From Micractinium sp. NFX-FRZ (taxonomy: Eukaryota > Chlorophyta > Trebouxiophyceae > Chlorellales > Chlorellaceae), in the NCBI GenBank assembly GCA_029339195.1, contig JAPTJF010000161.1:1-64000 (forward strand): DNA of 64,000 nucleotides, given 5' to 3'. The notes under the pieces were generated by a model. It worked only from the letters and a program-made list of their open reading frames with translations. It was not told where the DNA came from and searched no databases. This document shows positions 1 to 9,972 of this stretch, one piece after another. Positions within the stretch are counted from its first letter, which is position 1. Every line of letters begins with the position of its first letter. Position numbers and translations under genes: made by a program.

Positions 1-73
1 TCGTACCGCCCCTGCCTGGGCAACCCGACTGCTTGTTAGCCACCTTGCTTTTGGCCCACTGGAGGCTCGCCCA

Positions 74-96
74 CCCCCCCCCCCCCCCCCCCCCCC
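74..96. repeat. C homopolymer of 23 bases
   Basis: An uninterrupted run of C on the + strand (a G-run on the coding strand of the PPR-like gene). It lies in what is modelled as an intron just after the donor at 131. Run length may be affected by sequencing error. Confidence 0.9.
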
Positions 97-131
97 TTTA
101 CTGCACACTCAGTCATCCACCCCCTCCTCAC

Positions 132-1098
132 CGAATGAACTGCACCCGCACGTCCCCCGCCAATGCATTCAGCAGCAGGTTGACCGTGGCCGTGTCGCTT
201 GGCTCCCAGGCGCCCGCGGTGCGCATCCCCACAAACGCCTGGCGCGCCTCGGCGGGCCTGCCCAGCGCGCCAAACGCCACAATGGCGGCGCGCCACAGGT
301 CTGCCGCCCCCGCCCCCTCCGACAGCCTCGCCTCAATGGCGTGGGCCAGAAGCGAGCGCACGCCGCGCAGGCTGCGGCGCTGGGCTGCCGCCCGGATCGC
401 CTCTCCCAGCATCTCTGTGCTGCCCGTCACCATGGGCAGAGCTTCCAGCGCGGCAGCGGTGTTGACAGTCGAGATGAGCTGCAAGATGAGTTGCTTGCTG
501 CAGGGAGGCGAGGTTGGGGAAAGGGGGACAGCGTTTAGCATCATGCAATCATACAAGAAGTGGGCTGCAGGATGAGCTGCTGGGCAGCACAAGGTGGGGA
601 GGCAAGGAAGGGAGGGGCAGCCATCCTTTCAAGCACGGTGATTCACGGCGCCACATGAGCTGCAGGAGCAGCTGCTGCATGGTGCAGACGTAGCGGCAAG
701 AGGGCAGGCAGGGAGGGCAGGCGGGAGGAGCACTTGCAGCAGCGTGCAGACAGAGTGCGCACGATGTCAGAGTGGCACGCAACATGGGGCGAGCAGGCAG
801 GCGGGCAGGGCACGCAGGGCAGGGCGTCGGGCCATCTTCAGCTCGCTGCGGGTGCGGCGCTGGGCTGCGCTACGCGGGTGCATGCTGCCTGCACAAGCGT
901 TGCCGGCAGCGGAGCAGAGACAAGCTGCCCACACCGCCGGCGCCAGCTGGGCGCACCTCAGAGCCGCGTCCTCCAGGCCGCGCCTGGTCAGCCCCCACTC
1001 CTCCTGCAGTAGGTGGGTTGCCACCACTGGGCGCCCCGCCTCCAGCAGCCAGCGTATCGACCGCAGCAGGCTGCTCTGGCTGGCGGCCTCCAACCGGC
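132..1098 (-). CDS. PPR-like helical repeat protein, partial (continues off the left edge)
   Basis: Two minus-strand stretches look coding. The clearest is an exon at 132-497: acceptor CTGCAG at its right edge, donor GTGAGG at its left, so the gene continues beyond base 1. It reads LWRAAIVAFGALGRPAEARQ, followed by a VGMRTAG..W.PSD...VNLLLNALAG pattern. This is the two-helix layout of a pentatricopeptide repeat (A helix, then 'M..AG..P', then B helix of the next unit). A second stretch, right end near 1098 behind a CTGCAG acceptor, encodes LEAASQSSLLRSIRWLLEAG and also looks helical. The start codon and the exons between are unresolved; an ATG at 1553 opens a proline/alanine-rich frame that might be a transit peptide. 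PPR proteins are usually organellar RNA-binding factors; that role here is inference. It could be another alpha-solenoid family. Confidence 0.42.
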
Positions 1099-1553
1099 CT
1101 GCAGGGGCGAGCGCAAGCGCAGGGCATGGCGTGCTTGTGGGTTTGTGCTGGCGTGCAGGCGGCACCGAGCTGTCAGGGGGTGATGTGCGGCGGGGTTGAG
1201 TGCCAGTGCGGATGGAGCTCTGCCCAGGTTGGCTGCTGGCACCCACCGCTCAGGGGTGGCTCGTCGTTCCTTCTGCTGTGGGGCACGGATGCGGGCCGCC
1301 GCATCACTTCCGCTGCGCTCGCTGCAGCGCCTGCTCTCGTGCGGCTGCCACGGCGCTGCCGGACCAGGGCGGCTGCCGGCGGGGCAGGCAGCGGCGGCAG
1401 CGGCGGCGGCGTGCCGCGCGCAGCTGCAAGTGCCCGCAAGCCAGCCAGGCTGCCGATTGCAATGTGGACGGACATGCCTCCGCTGTGCGCGTGCTGCAGG
1501 CGGCTGCAAGGGCGGCTAGTCGCGCTGCATATGGCGGCGCAGAGGAGCTGCAC

Positions 1554-3073
1554 CGCTGGTGAAGCGGGGCGTCCACAGAAAGCAAGATATTGCTATGGCG
1601 AGTGTTCAGAGCGCGTATGGCAGTCCACTTGACTCTGCAGGCCCGGGAGGCCCATGCTCCCATCCATGCTGCGCTGGCGCATGCTCCACACAAGTCCGCT
1701 CACACATCTGCATATGCACATTTCCCCTTGGCACACGTGTGTTGTCAGAGGTGCGCGTTCAGCCACAGCTATGGCTGCACAATCGCTAGGTTAATTTGCA
1801 GCCTCAAGCGCACAAGTCAGCACTCTTTGGCACTCTGTGGCGTGCAATACGCACAGTGGAGATGCGGCCATGCACGCAGCGCCGCACAGGGCGCCTCGCC
1901 GCTGCCGTGGCTGAGCGGCAGTGCCGCCACAAGGACCCGCTGTGAGCATCCGCCTTCCCCTTGGCCAACGCCTCACTCTCGTCAGGTTAAGACATGGGTA
2001 AAGCTTGTTAGCTGTCGGAGCAAACATCTTGCCTGCTACTGCTGCTGATCCCACGAATGCAGCTGTACCACCCGCTAAGCAGCCGGCAGATCAGGTTCAG
2101 GAAGGAGGAGCAGCTCCATAAGCATCTCAGCGCGTGATGTCCACGCACATTGCACAGTCTTTGGCTGCGACTGCCCAGTGTCTTGAGTCAAGGGCTCACG
2201 GTTGGGTGCTCTTCATCAGGGAACTCCCCACTCTTCCCTTCCAGCACTCAGCCGGCTCTGGGCAGCGGGCCCTCTTCAAGGTCGCTTCGCGGCGTTGCAC
2301 GCGGCCCCGAAGGGTGCAAACACGCACAGGCCCAACGGGCATGCCGCCGTGTATGCCCTACATTGCACATGCAGAAGGGCACGGTCGGCGGCTGGCCACG
2401 CCAGAGTGCGCGTGCGATACTGGCCCCTCCATGCCGCGAGATGGCGACCCTCATTAGACATGCCATGCCTCCAGTGCATGCAGCCCGATGTGGCACCCCG
2501 ACTCTGCCGCGCGGGTCACATGCTGCCAGCGTGCGCCCCAGCAGGGCACATGGGCTCTGCCCCTGCTGGGGCCCATTCCAGCTCATCTGCAGTTTTAGGA
2601 GTCTATTGTCGTGTTGTCCTGCCCGGAGATGTCAACCCTGAGACGTCATTTTCGAAAGGGCCCATGCCAGACCTGTCTGCCAGGCAGGCACGGAAGTTGC
2701 ATGAGAGCTACCTAACGGCCCGCTTGTTTCTAAGCTTTCCGGACCCGTTTACCGAGTCGCAATCGGTACCAGGTGGCAGGTGCCGGCCAGAAGGTCCAGC
2801 AGGGTCCAAAGTGGGAGCCAGTACAGGTAGGTTCCGCTGTCTCTGAGCGCCTTGCTGGGCCACGTACACGCGTCTGCGTGCCGTCACAGCTCGTTACCGC
2901 AACGCAACCGCGACCAAAGCGCCACATCGCCGGAACGCCACACTCCCACCTTAGACTTCGCTGCTCACACTCGCTCCGGCTGCAGCCACCGTCATCGAGG
3001 CATCCAGGCACATTTCATCGCTTGGGCGCTGACCAACCAGCGTTCTTGGCATGCCCGGCGCACTGACATAAAA
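1554..3073. other. Intergenic stretch, no gene recognised
   Basis: About 1.5 kb between the PPR-like gene (-) and the HMG-box gene (+). Open frames here are short or of low-complexity composition and none matches a family I recognise. It should hold the two divergent promoters and 5' UTRs. A plus-strand frame running from 2852 is open into the HMG-box start at 3074, so a longer N-terminus for that protein cannot be excluded. Confidence 0.5.
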
Positions 3074-5113
3074 ATGATTCCAAGCCCCCAGGCGGGGGAC
3101 CCAGCCCAGGCGGAGGGCAGGCAGACCAACAGTGATGCGGCGCAAGGTGAGCAGGATCAGCCCGTGGAGGCGCAGGCGGCGCAGCGAGCTGGGGAACCCA
3201 CTCGCGGTAGCACGGCGCCGGCGGCAACGGCCGCCGATGGCGGCGCCGGCGGAGGCGAGAGCTCTGCGGCCGCAGACGGCGAGCAGCCAGCCAGCAAACG
3301 TGCGCGCGTGGACCAGCCATCTTCCAGTAACCAGCCCCAACACCCGACGCCCTACCTGGTAGCCTTCCCATCCGGCGGCGCCGCCCCAGCGGTGGACACG
3401 TCGCTTGTGGGAGCGGCGGTGGCGGGAGTGGTGGATGCGGCTTCCGACTCCGCGTATTTTGTGTCCCTAAACCTTGCTGGGCAAGAATACAAAGGTCAGT
3501 GGGGGCAGAGTATGCCCCCGAGGGGGCATTCTGAGCTGCTGATGGCGCAAGTACGCATTTTTTGTCGCACACCCAGCAGTACCGCGGCCGGCCGGCAATA
3601 CCGGCCGGCATTACTGGTTGCAGCAGGCGGGAGCAGGAAGCGAGCCAGGGAGGGTTGGCAAGTCGGGTTTCTTAGCGTAAACAGTTTGGGTTTCTGCACT
3701 TTTGTGATCCCAGTTGTTATCCAGGCACGGTTACACCCCAAACCCAACGTTTGAGAGGCCGTTGGCACCCATCATGATGAAAGGCCTGAGCTTCACCGTG
3801 CTGATACCCACCTGCTGCGCTTCCTGTCCCTTGCACTTTTACGCTCCCATTGCTGGCTCCCTGCGGTCAATTGATTGACTTAGGGCCTGCCTGCGGCGCC
3901 AGGCACGCTGTGCCGCGCAGCAATTTGTGGCAGCCACTGCGGTGGGGCGGGGCACCTGGGTGCGGAAAAGATGTCCTGTGGTCTCCCGGTACGTACTGGT
4001 GGGGCGAGGCAGGCAGCCACTGGCCAGCCGTATGGCAGGCGCATGCGCGCAGAACCTGTACCTACCCCTGGCTCTGCCACCCACCCTCCCCTGCCCTGCA
4101 GGCGCCCTGTTCTGCCCTCCCGCCGGCTTCGTGGCTCCGGCCCCGGGGGCGGCGCCGCCCGCTGCGCCGCCCCTCAAGCGGCCGCGCACCGCCTACAACT
4201 TCTTCTCTGACGACGTGCGCCCAGGGGCCAAGGAGCAGCACCCAGAGGAGGACCAGAAGGTGTGTGGCTGGGCCAGCAGCGGAAGGGCCCCGCCCCGGCG
4301 GTGGAGGTGCCGAGCTCCTTTGCGGTGCTCTTTCGCAGCAGTGCAGAGCGCAGCGCACACACCACGAGAAGAAGAAGAAGAAGAAGAAGAAGAAGATTAC
4401 AGCCCGAGGGCGTGGGGTTGAGGAAGCCAACAGTAAATTAAAGCCACCATACACGCCACGAGCAGCACACATGCGTGCACGTGCTGCTCATGCCCAAACT
4501 GCCGGTCCTGCTCAACAGGGCACACCTGCGATTGCACCTCGAAGGACCATGCTGGCGCTGCCTGCCCGCAGGGCATCAGCAAGATTGTGGGGGAGATGTG
4601 GAGCCAGCTGCCGGCAGAGGAGCGGCAAAAGTACCACGAGGAGGCGAGGCGGGACAGGGAGCGGTACGACAGAGAGCTGCGGGAGTTCCAGGCACGCCAC
4701 CCGCAGGTGGGTGTGGGTGGGGGCGGGCGTGGGGTGGCCTCTGCCCTCCGCGCTTGGTAGGGGCCAGGTGGAGCCCTGCCCATCAATGGGGTGGGTGCGT
4801 CACGCAGTGCTGTCAGCTGTGCTTGCTATGAAAGAAGTGAAGGTTCTGGCCGGCAGGAAGACTTGCTTGGGCATGCGTGCACGGCCAGAGCAGCAGCCGG
4901 CCGGCCTTCCCTGGCCGACTAGTACTGCTCCCAGTGAGTTGCTGCTGTGCCATGTTGGCGTGCGCCGTTCCAAGTTGGGCACACGAAGTATTGCAAGCTG
5001 GGACAGGGCACACCCGCTGATCATGATACCCGCCGCCTCCGCCTGCAGGGCTCCCGACGCGACCTGCAGCGCCAACCGCGGGCGCCTGCCACCTGGCAGG
5101 AGCCCTACGACAT

Positions 5114-5178
<65 letters not shown>

Positions 5179-5887
5179 CGGGGAAAGCGCGTGCAGCGGC
5201 GCGCAAGCAGCAGAGCAGCCCGCGCGGTGCCCTCGCGCTTGCCGCTCACGCTGGAGGGCCCTTCACAGGCCTGCCGCCGCTGCCACCGCCGTCCCAGGCG
5301 GGGCTGTCGCCTGCTGTCGGGGTGTGGGCGCAGCAGAGCGGCAGCGGGAGCGCACCCGGGCAGCCTGCCAGGCTGGGGTCCGTTGGCATGCAGCGGCAAG
5401 GCAGCACCCAGGATGCGTCCATGGCTGGCCAGTTGCAGCCCAGCGCTGGCGGCAGCCCAGGGTTCATGCATCCCAGCCTGCAGCTGCAGCAGCACTCGTG
5501 GTCAGGCGGCGTGCTGCTGCCCTCCCCCAGCAGCCACGGTGCCCTGGGGTTGGCACCAGGCACAGGTAGCGCCAGCCAGACCCCCCTTCAGTCGCTGCTG
5601 CAGCAGCTGCAGTCGGACCAGCGGCACCACCAGGCCCTGATGCCGCTGCTGCAGCACGCGCACGGCGGGCAAGGGCAGCTGCAGGGGCAGCAGGCAGGCG
5701 CGGAGTCGCTGGCAAGCAGCGGCAGCGGTGGCATGGGTAACTTGCTGGCGGCGCTCCTCGGGCAAGGGCAGGCCAACGCATCGCAGGAGGCAGCGGTGCC
5801 TGGCATGAGAGCAGCGGGGGCGGGCGCACCAGCCGGCGATGCCGCCGCCGTGCTGTACCCTCACTTTCTGCAGCAGCAGCAGCAGTT

Positions 5888-5918
<31 letters not shown>

Positions 5919-5974
5919 GAGCAACAGATGGTGCAGCAGCAGATGCTACATCAACAGCAGCCACAGCAGCAGCC

Positions 5975-6024
<50 letters not shown>

Positions 6025-6049
6025 CACAGCCGCAGCCACGGCAGCAGCC

Positions 6050-6101
<52 letters not shown>

Positions 6102-6110
6102 TATTTCTAG
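3074..6110 (+). CDS. HMG-box DNA-binding protein with long polyglutamine tail
   Basis: Four exons: 3074-3494, 4102-4259, 4572-4706 and 5049-6110, all GT-AG, phases 1/0/0, giving about 591 aa. Exon 1 is acidic and Ala/Gly-rich, with a basic KRARV nuclear-localisation-like patch. Exons 2 and 3 together encode one HMG box (about residues 166-234): KRPRTAYNFFSDDVRP opens helix 1, GEMWSQLPAEERQKYHEEA spans helix 2 into helix 3, and a basic/acidic DRERYDRELREF tail follows. The aromatic (Y, F, F, W, Y) and P/K positions typical of the family are present. Exon 4 is almost wholly glutamine: a 21-residue CAG-encoded run, then several further runs ending in IleuPhe-type hydrophobics at the stop (last residues Q, Y, F). 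HMG boxes bend DNA; nuclear location and transcriptional or chromatin role are inferred. The start ATG is the first one giving a hydrophilic protein; upstream in-frame ATGs (2852 on) are possible. Not assigned to a named orthologue. Confidence 0.88.
4368..4396 (+). repeat. GAA/AAG microsatellite in HMG-box intron 2
   Basis: Nine or so tandem GAA units lie in the intron between exons 2 and 3 of the HMG-box gene. They are not coding in the model. Confidence 0.85.
5115..5177 (+). repeat. (CAG)21 coding repeat, polyQ
   Basis: Pure CAG run translated as 21 glutamines near the start of exon 4 of the HMG-box gene. Pure codon repetition implies length polymorphism by replication slippage. Confidence 0.95.
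5871..6101 (+). repeat. CAG/CAA-rich polyQ block at the HMG-box C-terminus
   Basis: About 230 bp of CAG with occasional CAA, CCA, CGG and ATG interruptions, translated as several glutamine runs (up to 16-17 residues) with PQPQP spacers. The protein ends three residues later. The opposite strand shows long Leu- or Ala-only frames that are shadows. Confidence 0.95.
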
Positions 6111-6899
6111 TGCCAGCAGTGCCATCAACCGCAAACAGAGGCCGACGCCAGCACAGCCCGCCACCTGCATTATCCTGATGTAGGGATCCTACCCCAGCTT
6201 TCCAAGACTTTATTTCCCCTGACGCCACGGCCTCCTGACCCACCTTGCACAATTTGGTTCATCATCCCGCCTCTCCAATCCCGCAGGTGACTGCCAGGGC
6301 CCCTGCGAACGTCTTCTTCTCCCCACACGTCCCCTTGGTTCCTCCCAGCATCTGCCATGTATTCCTGCTACTTCACTCTCCCAGCCACACCAAGAACTGC
6401 CCCCCCGGCTGCACCCTTCCCTCCTCCGCCAGGGCAGCCCCTTCAGGGGCGAGCCGTGCAGCCTTGTGTCCCCTCTGTCCCCTGACGCAAGAGTATTCGT
6501 CACACAAACCCTGCCACCGCGGCTCACATGCTTCTGACTCCAGCCAATACTCCCGCAAGATGCTTTGCCTCTCTAGTGTGCACTTCCATTCGGTGTCTGC
6601 ACATTACTGACCGCCTGCCTCATCTGCCTGTCCATCATACCGAATCCTCCGCACTATCTGCTATTTACCTTTCCTGCCCTTCAAGACACACCGCCGACCC
6701 TGCTGTGCACTCAAAGGAACAGAATGTGAATGGAGAGCAGTGGTTCATCACCTGTCCGCCATATTTTTCCTGCCACTTGGTCAGCCGCCAGACAGCAGTA
6801 CTCACATGTAGTGCGGGTCCTCTTTACGGGCCCAGCACGCATCGCGCTTGAAAGTTTTCGATACACTGGTGACTTGGGCAGCAGTTCTAAGGCTCAGAA
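6111..6899. other. HMG-box 3' UTR plus serine racemase promoter region
   Basis: About 790 bp between two genes on the same strand, CT-rich, with no convincing coding frame. I find no TGTAA poly(A) signal in this stretch, so the HMG-box gene's 3' end is undefined. The base before the racemase ATG lies in a CTCAGAAATGG context, a good eukaryotic start context (A at -3, G at +4). Confidence 0.5.
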
Positions 6900-9644
6900 A
6901 TGGCCGACATCGCCGTGTCGCTGCAAGACATTGAGCAAGCGGCGCAGCGGATTGCGGGGCACGTCCACAAGACACCAGTGAGTGCGATACAGCCGTCTGC
7001 AATGCATGTGGATGGTCGATTCGGGCGCCCGGCAGGCGCCTGCCCTGGCAGCAGGGGCGCCCGCCCACCGCCGCTCCTGTCCCGCCTGCCGCCGCCTGCA
7101 TCCGCAACCGCAGCGCTGGCAGCCAGCTAGCAGCCAGCTGTGTGTGGAGAATGCCTAGAGAGTATGTGGTGGGCAGAAGTGTGTGCAGGCCTCCGCCAGC
7201 GTGCCCAGCACCCTGCCTGCACCTGCACCCCTGCTGCCTGCCCGCCACCGCAGGTGCTGACATGCGGCACGCTGGACGAGCTCAGCGGCCTGCAGCTGCA
7301 CTTCAAAGCCGAGATTTTCCAGAAGATCGGCGCCTTCAAGTTTAGAGGAGCCTGCAATGCTGGTGGGCCGCCGGCGCCGGGGTCGGCGCAGATGCGCAGC
7401 TGTACCGCAGCCCATGGCGCAATGCCACCATCCAGCAGCCCAGCAGGCACACAGCCCATGGGTGGGCAGGCACGATTCCAGCACCTTGGGCCCGCCTTTT
7501 GAAAAGCTTGCCCGTGTGACACAGGCCTCTACAGCTCAGCCATGGTGCACATCCATGCTGCCTCTCTCCTGCTCCTGCCCGTTACCATGACCCGTGCCAC
7601 CCCCCTGGGTGACTGCAACGCCTTGCAGTGTGGAGCCTGCCTGAGGAGGAGGCAGCTCGGGGCGTGGTCACCCACAGCAGCGGCAACCACGGCGCCGCGG
7701 TGGCGCTGGCGGCGCGCCTGCGCGGCATCCCCGCCTCTGTCGTGGTGCCCTCAAACACCCCCGACATCAAGCGTGCCGCCATCCGCAGCTACGGCGTGGA
7801 GCCGGTGGTGTGCGAGGCGACGATCGAGGCGCGGGAGGCGGCGTGCGCGGGCATACAGGCGGCCAGCGGGGCGGTGTTTGTGCCGCCCTACAACCACCCG
7901 CACGTCATTGCGGGGCAGGGCACCATCGCACTGGAGTTTCTGGAGCAGGCGAGTGTGGGGGGGGGGGGGATGGGGTAAAGGGCAGTAAGGGTGGGGCTGA
8001 GCAACCACTGCGTTGCAGTGGGGTGGGGTGGACGTGCAGTGGGTGGGGTCCTGCAGCAGGCTAACGCTGCCCATCCTGGCAGCACCCCCTCCTGAGAAGC
8101 AACCCCTCAGCCTGGCATCGGCTCCTTGTGCCCTCCCCCCCCGCTGGCAGCCCCGCAGGTGCCCCAGCTGGACGCCATCATCGTGCCGGTCAGCGGCGGC
8201 GGCATGATCTCGGGCATTGCCGTGGCAGCCAAGGGGCTCAAGCCGGGCATCAAAATCATTGCAGCGGAGCCCACGGGGAGGAATGGGGCCGCTGACGTGG
8301 CGGCTTCCAAAGCGGCGGGGCAGCTGGTGCAGGTGTGTGGGTGCCTTTGCTTGCCAACGGGTGCAGGGGGCGCGGTGGTCTGAAGGTGGTGGGTGGGCGG
8401 TGGGTGGGGTGGGAGCGCGCCGTGGGGGCTTGATGCCGCCAGCATGGTGTGGTGGGTGTGGCAGGAGCCTAGGGGGCAGCCCTGCTGCCCGCTCTCGTGC
8501 ATGCACTCACCACGCCTGCCTGCTCAAGCACCCTCGCACTGCGCCTGCCTGCTCATGCACTGCCTTTCCTCGCGAGACTTCATGGCACACATACTGACAC
8601 ACATTGCACGCACACAATCCCCCACCTTTCCACCTCCTTGCCTATAATGCCAGCTGGCCAAGCCTGCGTCCCTCATCAACAGCCTGCAGGCGCAGGTGGG
8701 CGCTACGTGCTTGTACGTACATCAAATGTCTCACACCTGCGGCCCCCTGTATGCTCCCCCACCCCATCAACAGCTGCCCAAGCCGGTGACCATATGCGAT
8801 GGGCTGGAGGCGCGGCTGGGGTCACTGACGTGGCCCATCGTGCGCGACATGGTGAGAGCAGCTTGCAGCAGCAGGCTATTGCCGGCGCCGCCCGTCCTGG
8901 CGCCTCAACAACACCCCCGCCTCCTGGCAGCAGGGGCAGCCACTGGCACCTGCGGCACGCACGCATCCGTGCTTACGCGGTTTGCCTGCCTGCTTCGGGC
9001 TGCCTGCCTGCCTGCTCCCGCTCCCCTGTCATCCTGACCCTGTGTGTTTCTGTGCAGGTGGATGACGTGGTCACAGTCAGCGAGGAGGAGGTGGTGGCGG
9101 CGATGCGTCTGGTGATGGAGAGGATGAAGGTGAGCGCTCCCTCTCTCCCTCTTCCCCCTCTCTCTTCCTCCCTCCCCTTGCTTCCCTCTCTCTCTCTTCA
9201 ACCCCCGTCCTCCCGAGACATACCTTGATTCCGTTCCTTCTCTTCTGGCTGCTCTAGGCAGCCCCCCGCCCCCTCACCTGCCTGCCTTCCTGCCTTCCTG
9301 CATCAGGCATATATGTGTGCGTGGGTGGGCAGCCAGGAGAGGGCAGGGTAGCCATGACCCATGCACGCATCCGTTCGCTGATCCTTGCGCCCCAAATGCG
9401 CACCCCCTTTGTTCGCCCGCCACAGGTGGTGGTGGAGCCGTCGGGTGCGGCGGGCGTGGCGGCAGCGCTGAGCGGCCAGCTGCGCAGCAGGCATCCTGAG
9501 CTGCAGCATGTGGGGGTCATTTTGTGTGGGGGGAACATTGACTGGGAGGCGCGGGTGCCCGGGTTCTGGCAGAAGTGGGTGGAGGCGACGGCAGCGCCCG
9601 CGGGGGGTGATGGCAGCGGCGGCAACAGCAGCGGCCCCTCCTGA
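6900..9644 (+). CDS. Serine racemase (PLP-dependent, fold-type II)
   Basis: Seven exons: 6900-6977, 7254-7362, 7629-7948, 8159-8332, 8774-8851, 9058-9129 and 9426-9644, giving 349 aa, close to the usual 320-350. The intron after 7948 has a GC donor (GCGAGT); the others are GT-AG. PLP enzyme interconverting L- and D-serine, with a dehydratase side reaction to pyruvate, normally cytosolic. Seen: [16 protein letters not shown] with the Schiff-base lysine near residue 55; [12 protein letters not shown], the substrate loop whose Ser is the opposite-face acid/base of racemases; the phosphate-binding glycine loop [12 protein letters not shown]; and C-terminal [13 protein letters not shown] and [11 protein letters not shown]. 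Threonine dehydratases share the fold but carry an extra ACT domain, absent here, so serine racemase is the better call. A 42-nt in-frame segment inside intron 4 (8654-8695) may be an alternative exon. The gene converges with the MFS gene downstream. Confidence 0.9.
8654..8695 (+). repeat. Echo of serine racemase exon 5 start; possible 42-nt cassette exon
   Basis: Inside intron 4, 120 bp before the true exon 5 acceptor. CAG|CTGGCCAAGCCTGCGTCC resembles the true CAG|CTGCCCAAGCCGGTGACC (LAKPAS versus LPKPVT). The segment is bounded by AG on the left and GTGGGC on the right, is 42 nt long and reads in frame ([14 protein letters not shown]), so splicing it in would add 14 residues without a frame change. 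Confidence 0.55.
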
Positions 9645-9690
9645 GGTGATGGCACCCACAACACACATGTACTGCCCATGGCCCTGCCTC

Positions 9691-9695
9691 TGTAA
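9691..9695 (+). terminator. TGTAA poly(A) signal for serine racemase
   Basis: TGTAA 47 nt after the racemase stop. TGTAA is the established green-algal nuclear polyadenylation signal (Chlamydomonas and relatives). Confidence 0.6.
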
Positions 9696-9721
9696 ATGCG
9701 GTGTCATCAGTACATGAGCAT

Positions 9722-9726
9722 TTACA
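9722..9726 (-). terminator. TGTAA poly(A) signal for the MFS transporter gene
   Basis: TTACA on the + strand, about 250 nt past the transporter's stop on the minus strand. It sits only 27 nt from the racemase signal, so the two convergent transcripts probably end within or just past each other. Confidence 0.55.
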
Positions 9727-9972
9727 CAGCCCAACAAAATGCGCAGTGCACATGGACCAGCGCAGTGCACAGCTCAACAGGGTGCGCCACGCGGCCAGCG
9801 AGAGTTGGAACAAGAAAAGATGTCAAAGGTTCACTTAAAAACAAAGATGACGGTGGGACAGAAATCGGGGCACACTGAAATGGGCCCACGAAACAGAGGG
9901 ATGCACCGCATTGTGCTGCACGCTGCCGCTGCCGCAGAGGCTGCCGCCCACGCTGGTGGCAGGACTGATGGC

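Noticed and set aside
2202..2846. 214-codon plus-strand frame upstream of the HMG-box gene
   Set aside because: Composition is that of non-coding GC-rich DNA in this window, with no recognisable motif.
5464..6252. Ala-, Leu- and Ser-only frames on both strands over the CAG blocks
   Set aside because: Mirror translations of the glutamine repeats in the HMG-box gene, as also over 17950-18100 and 32000-32240.
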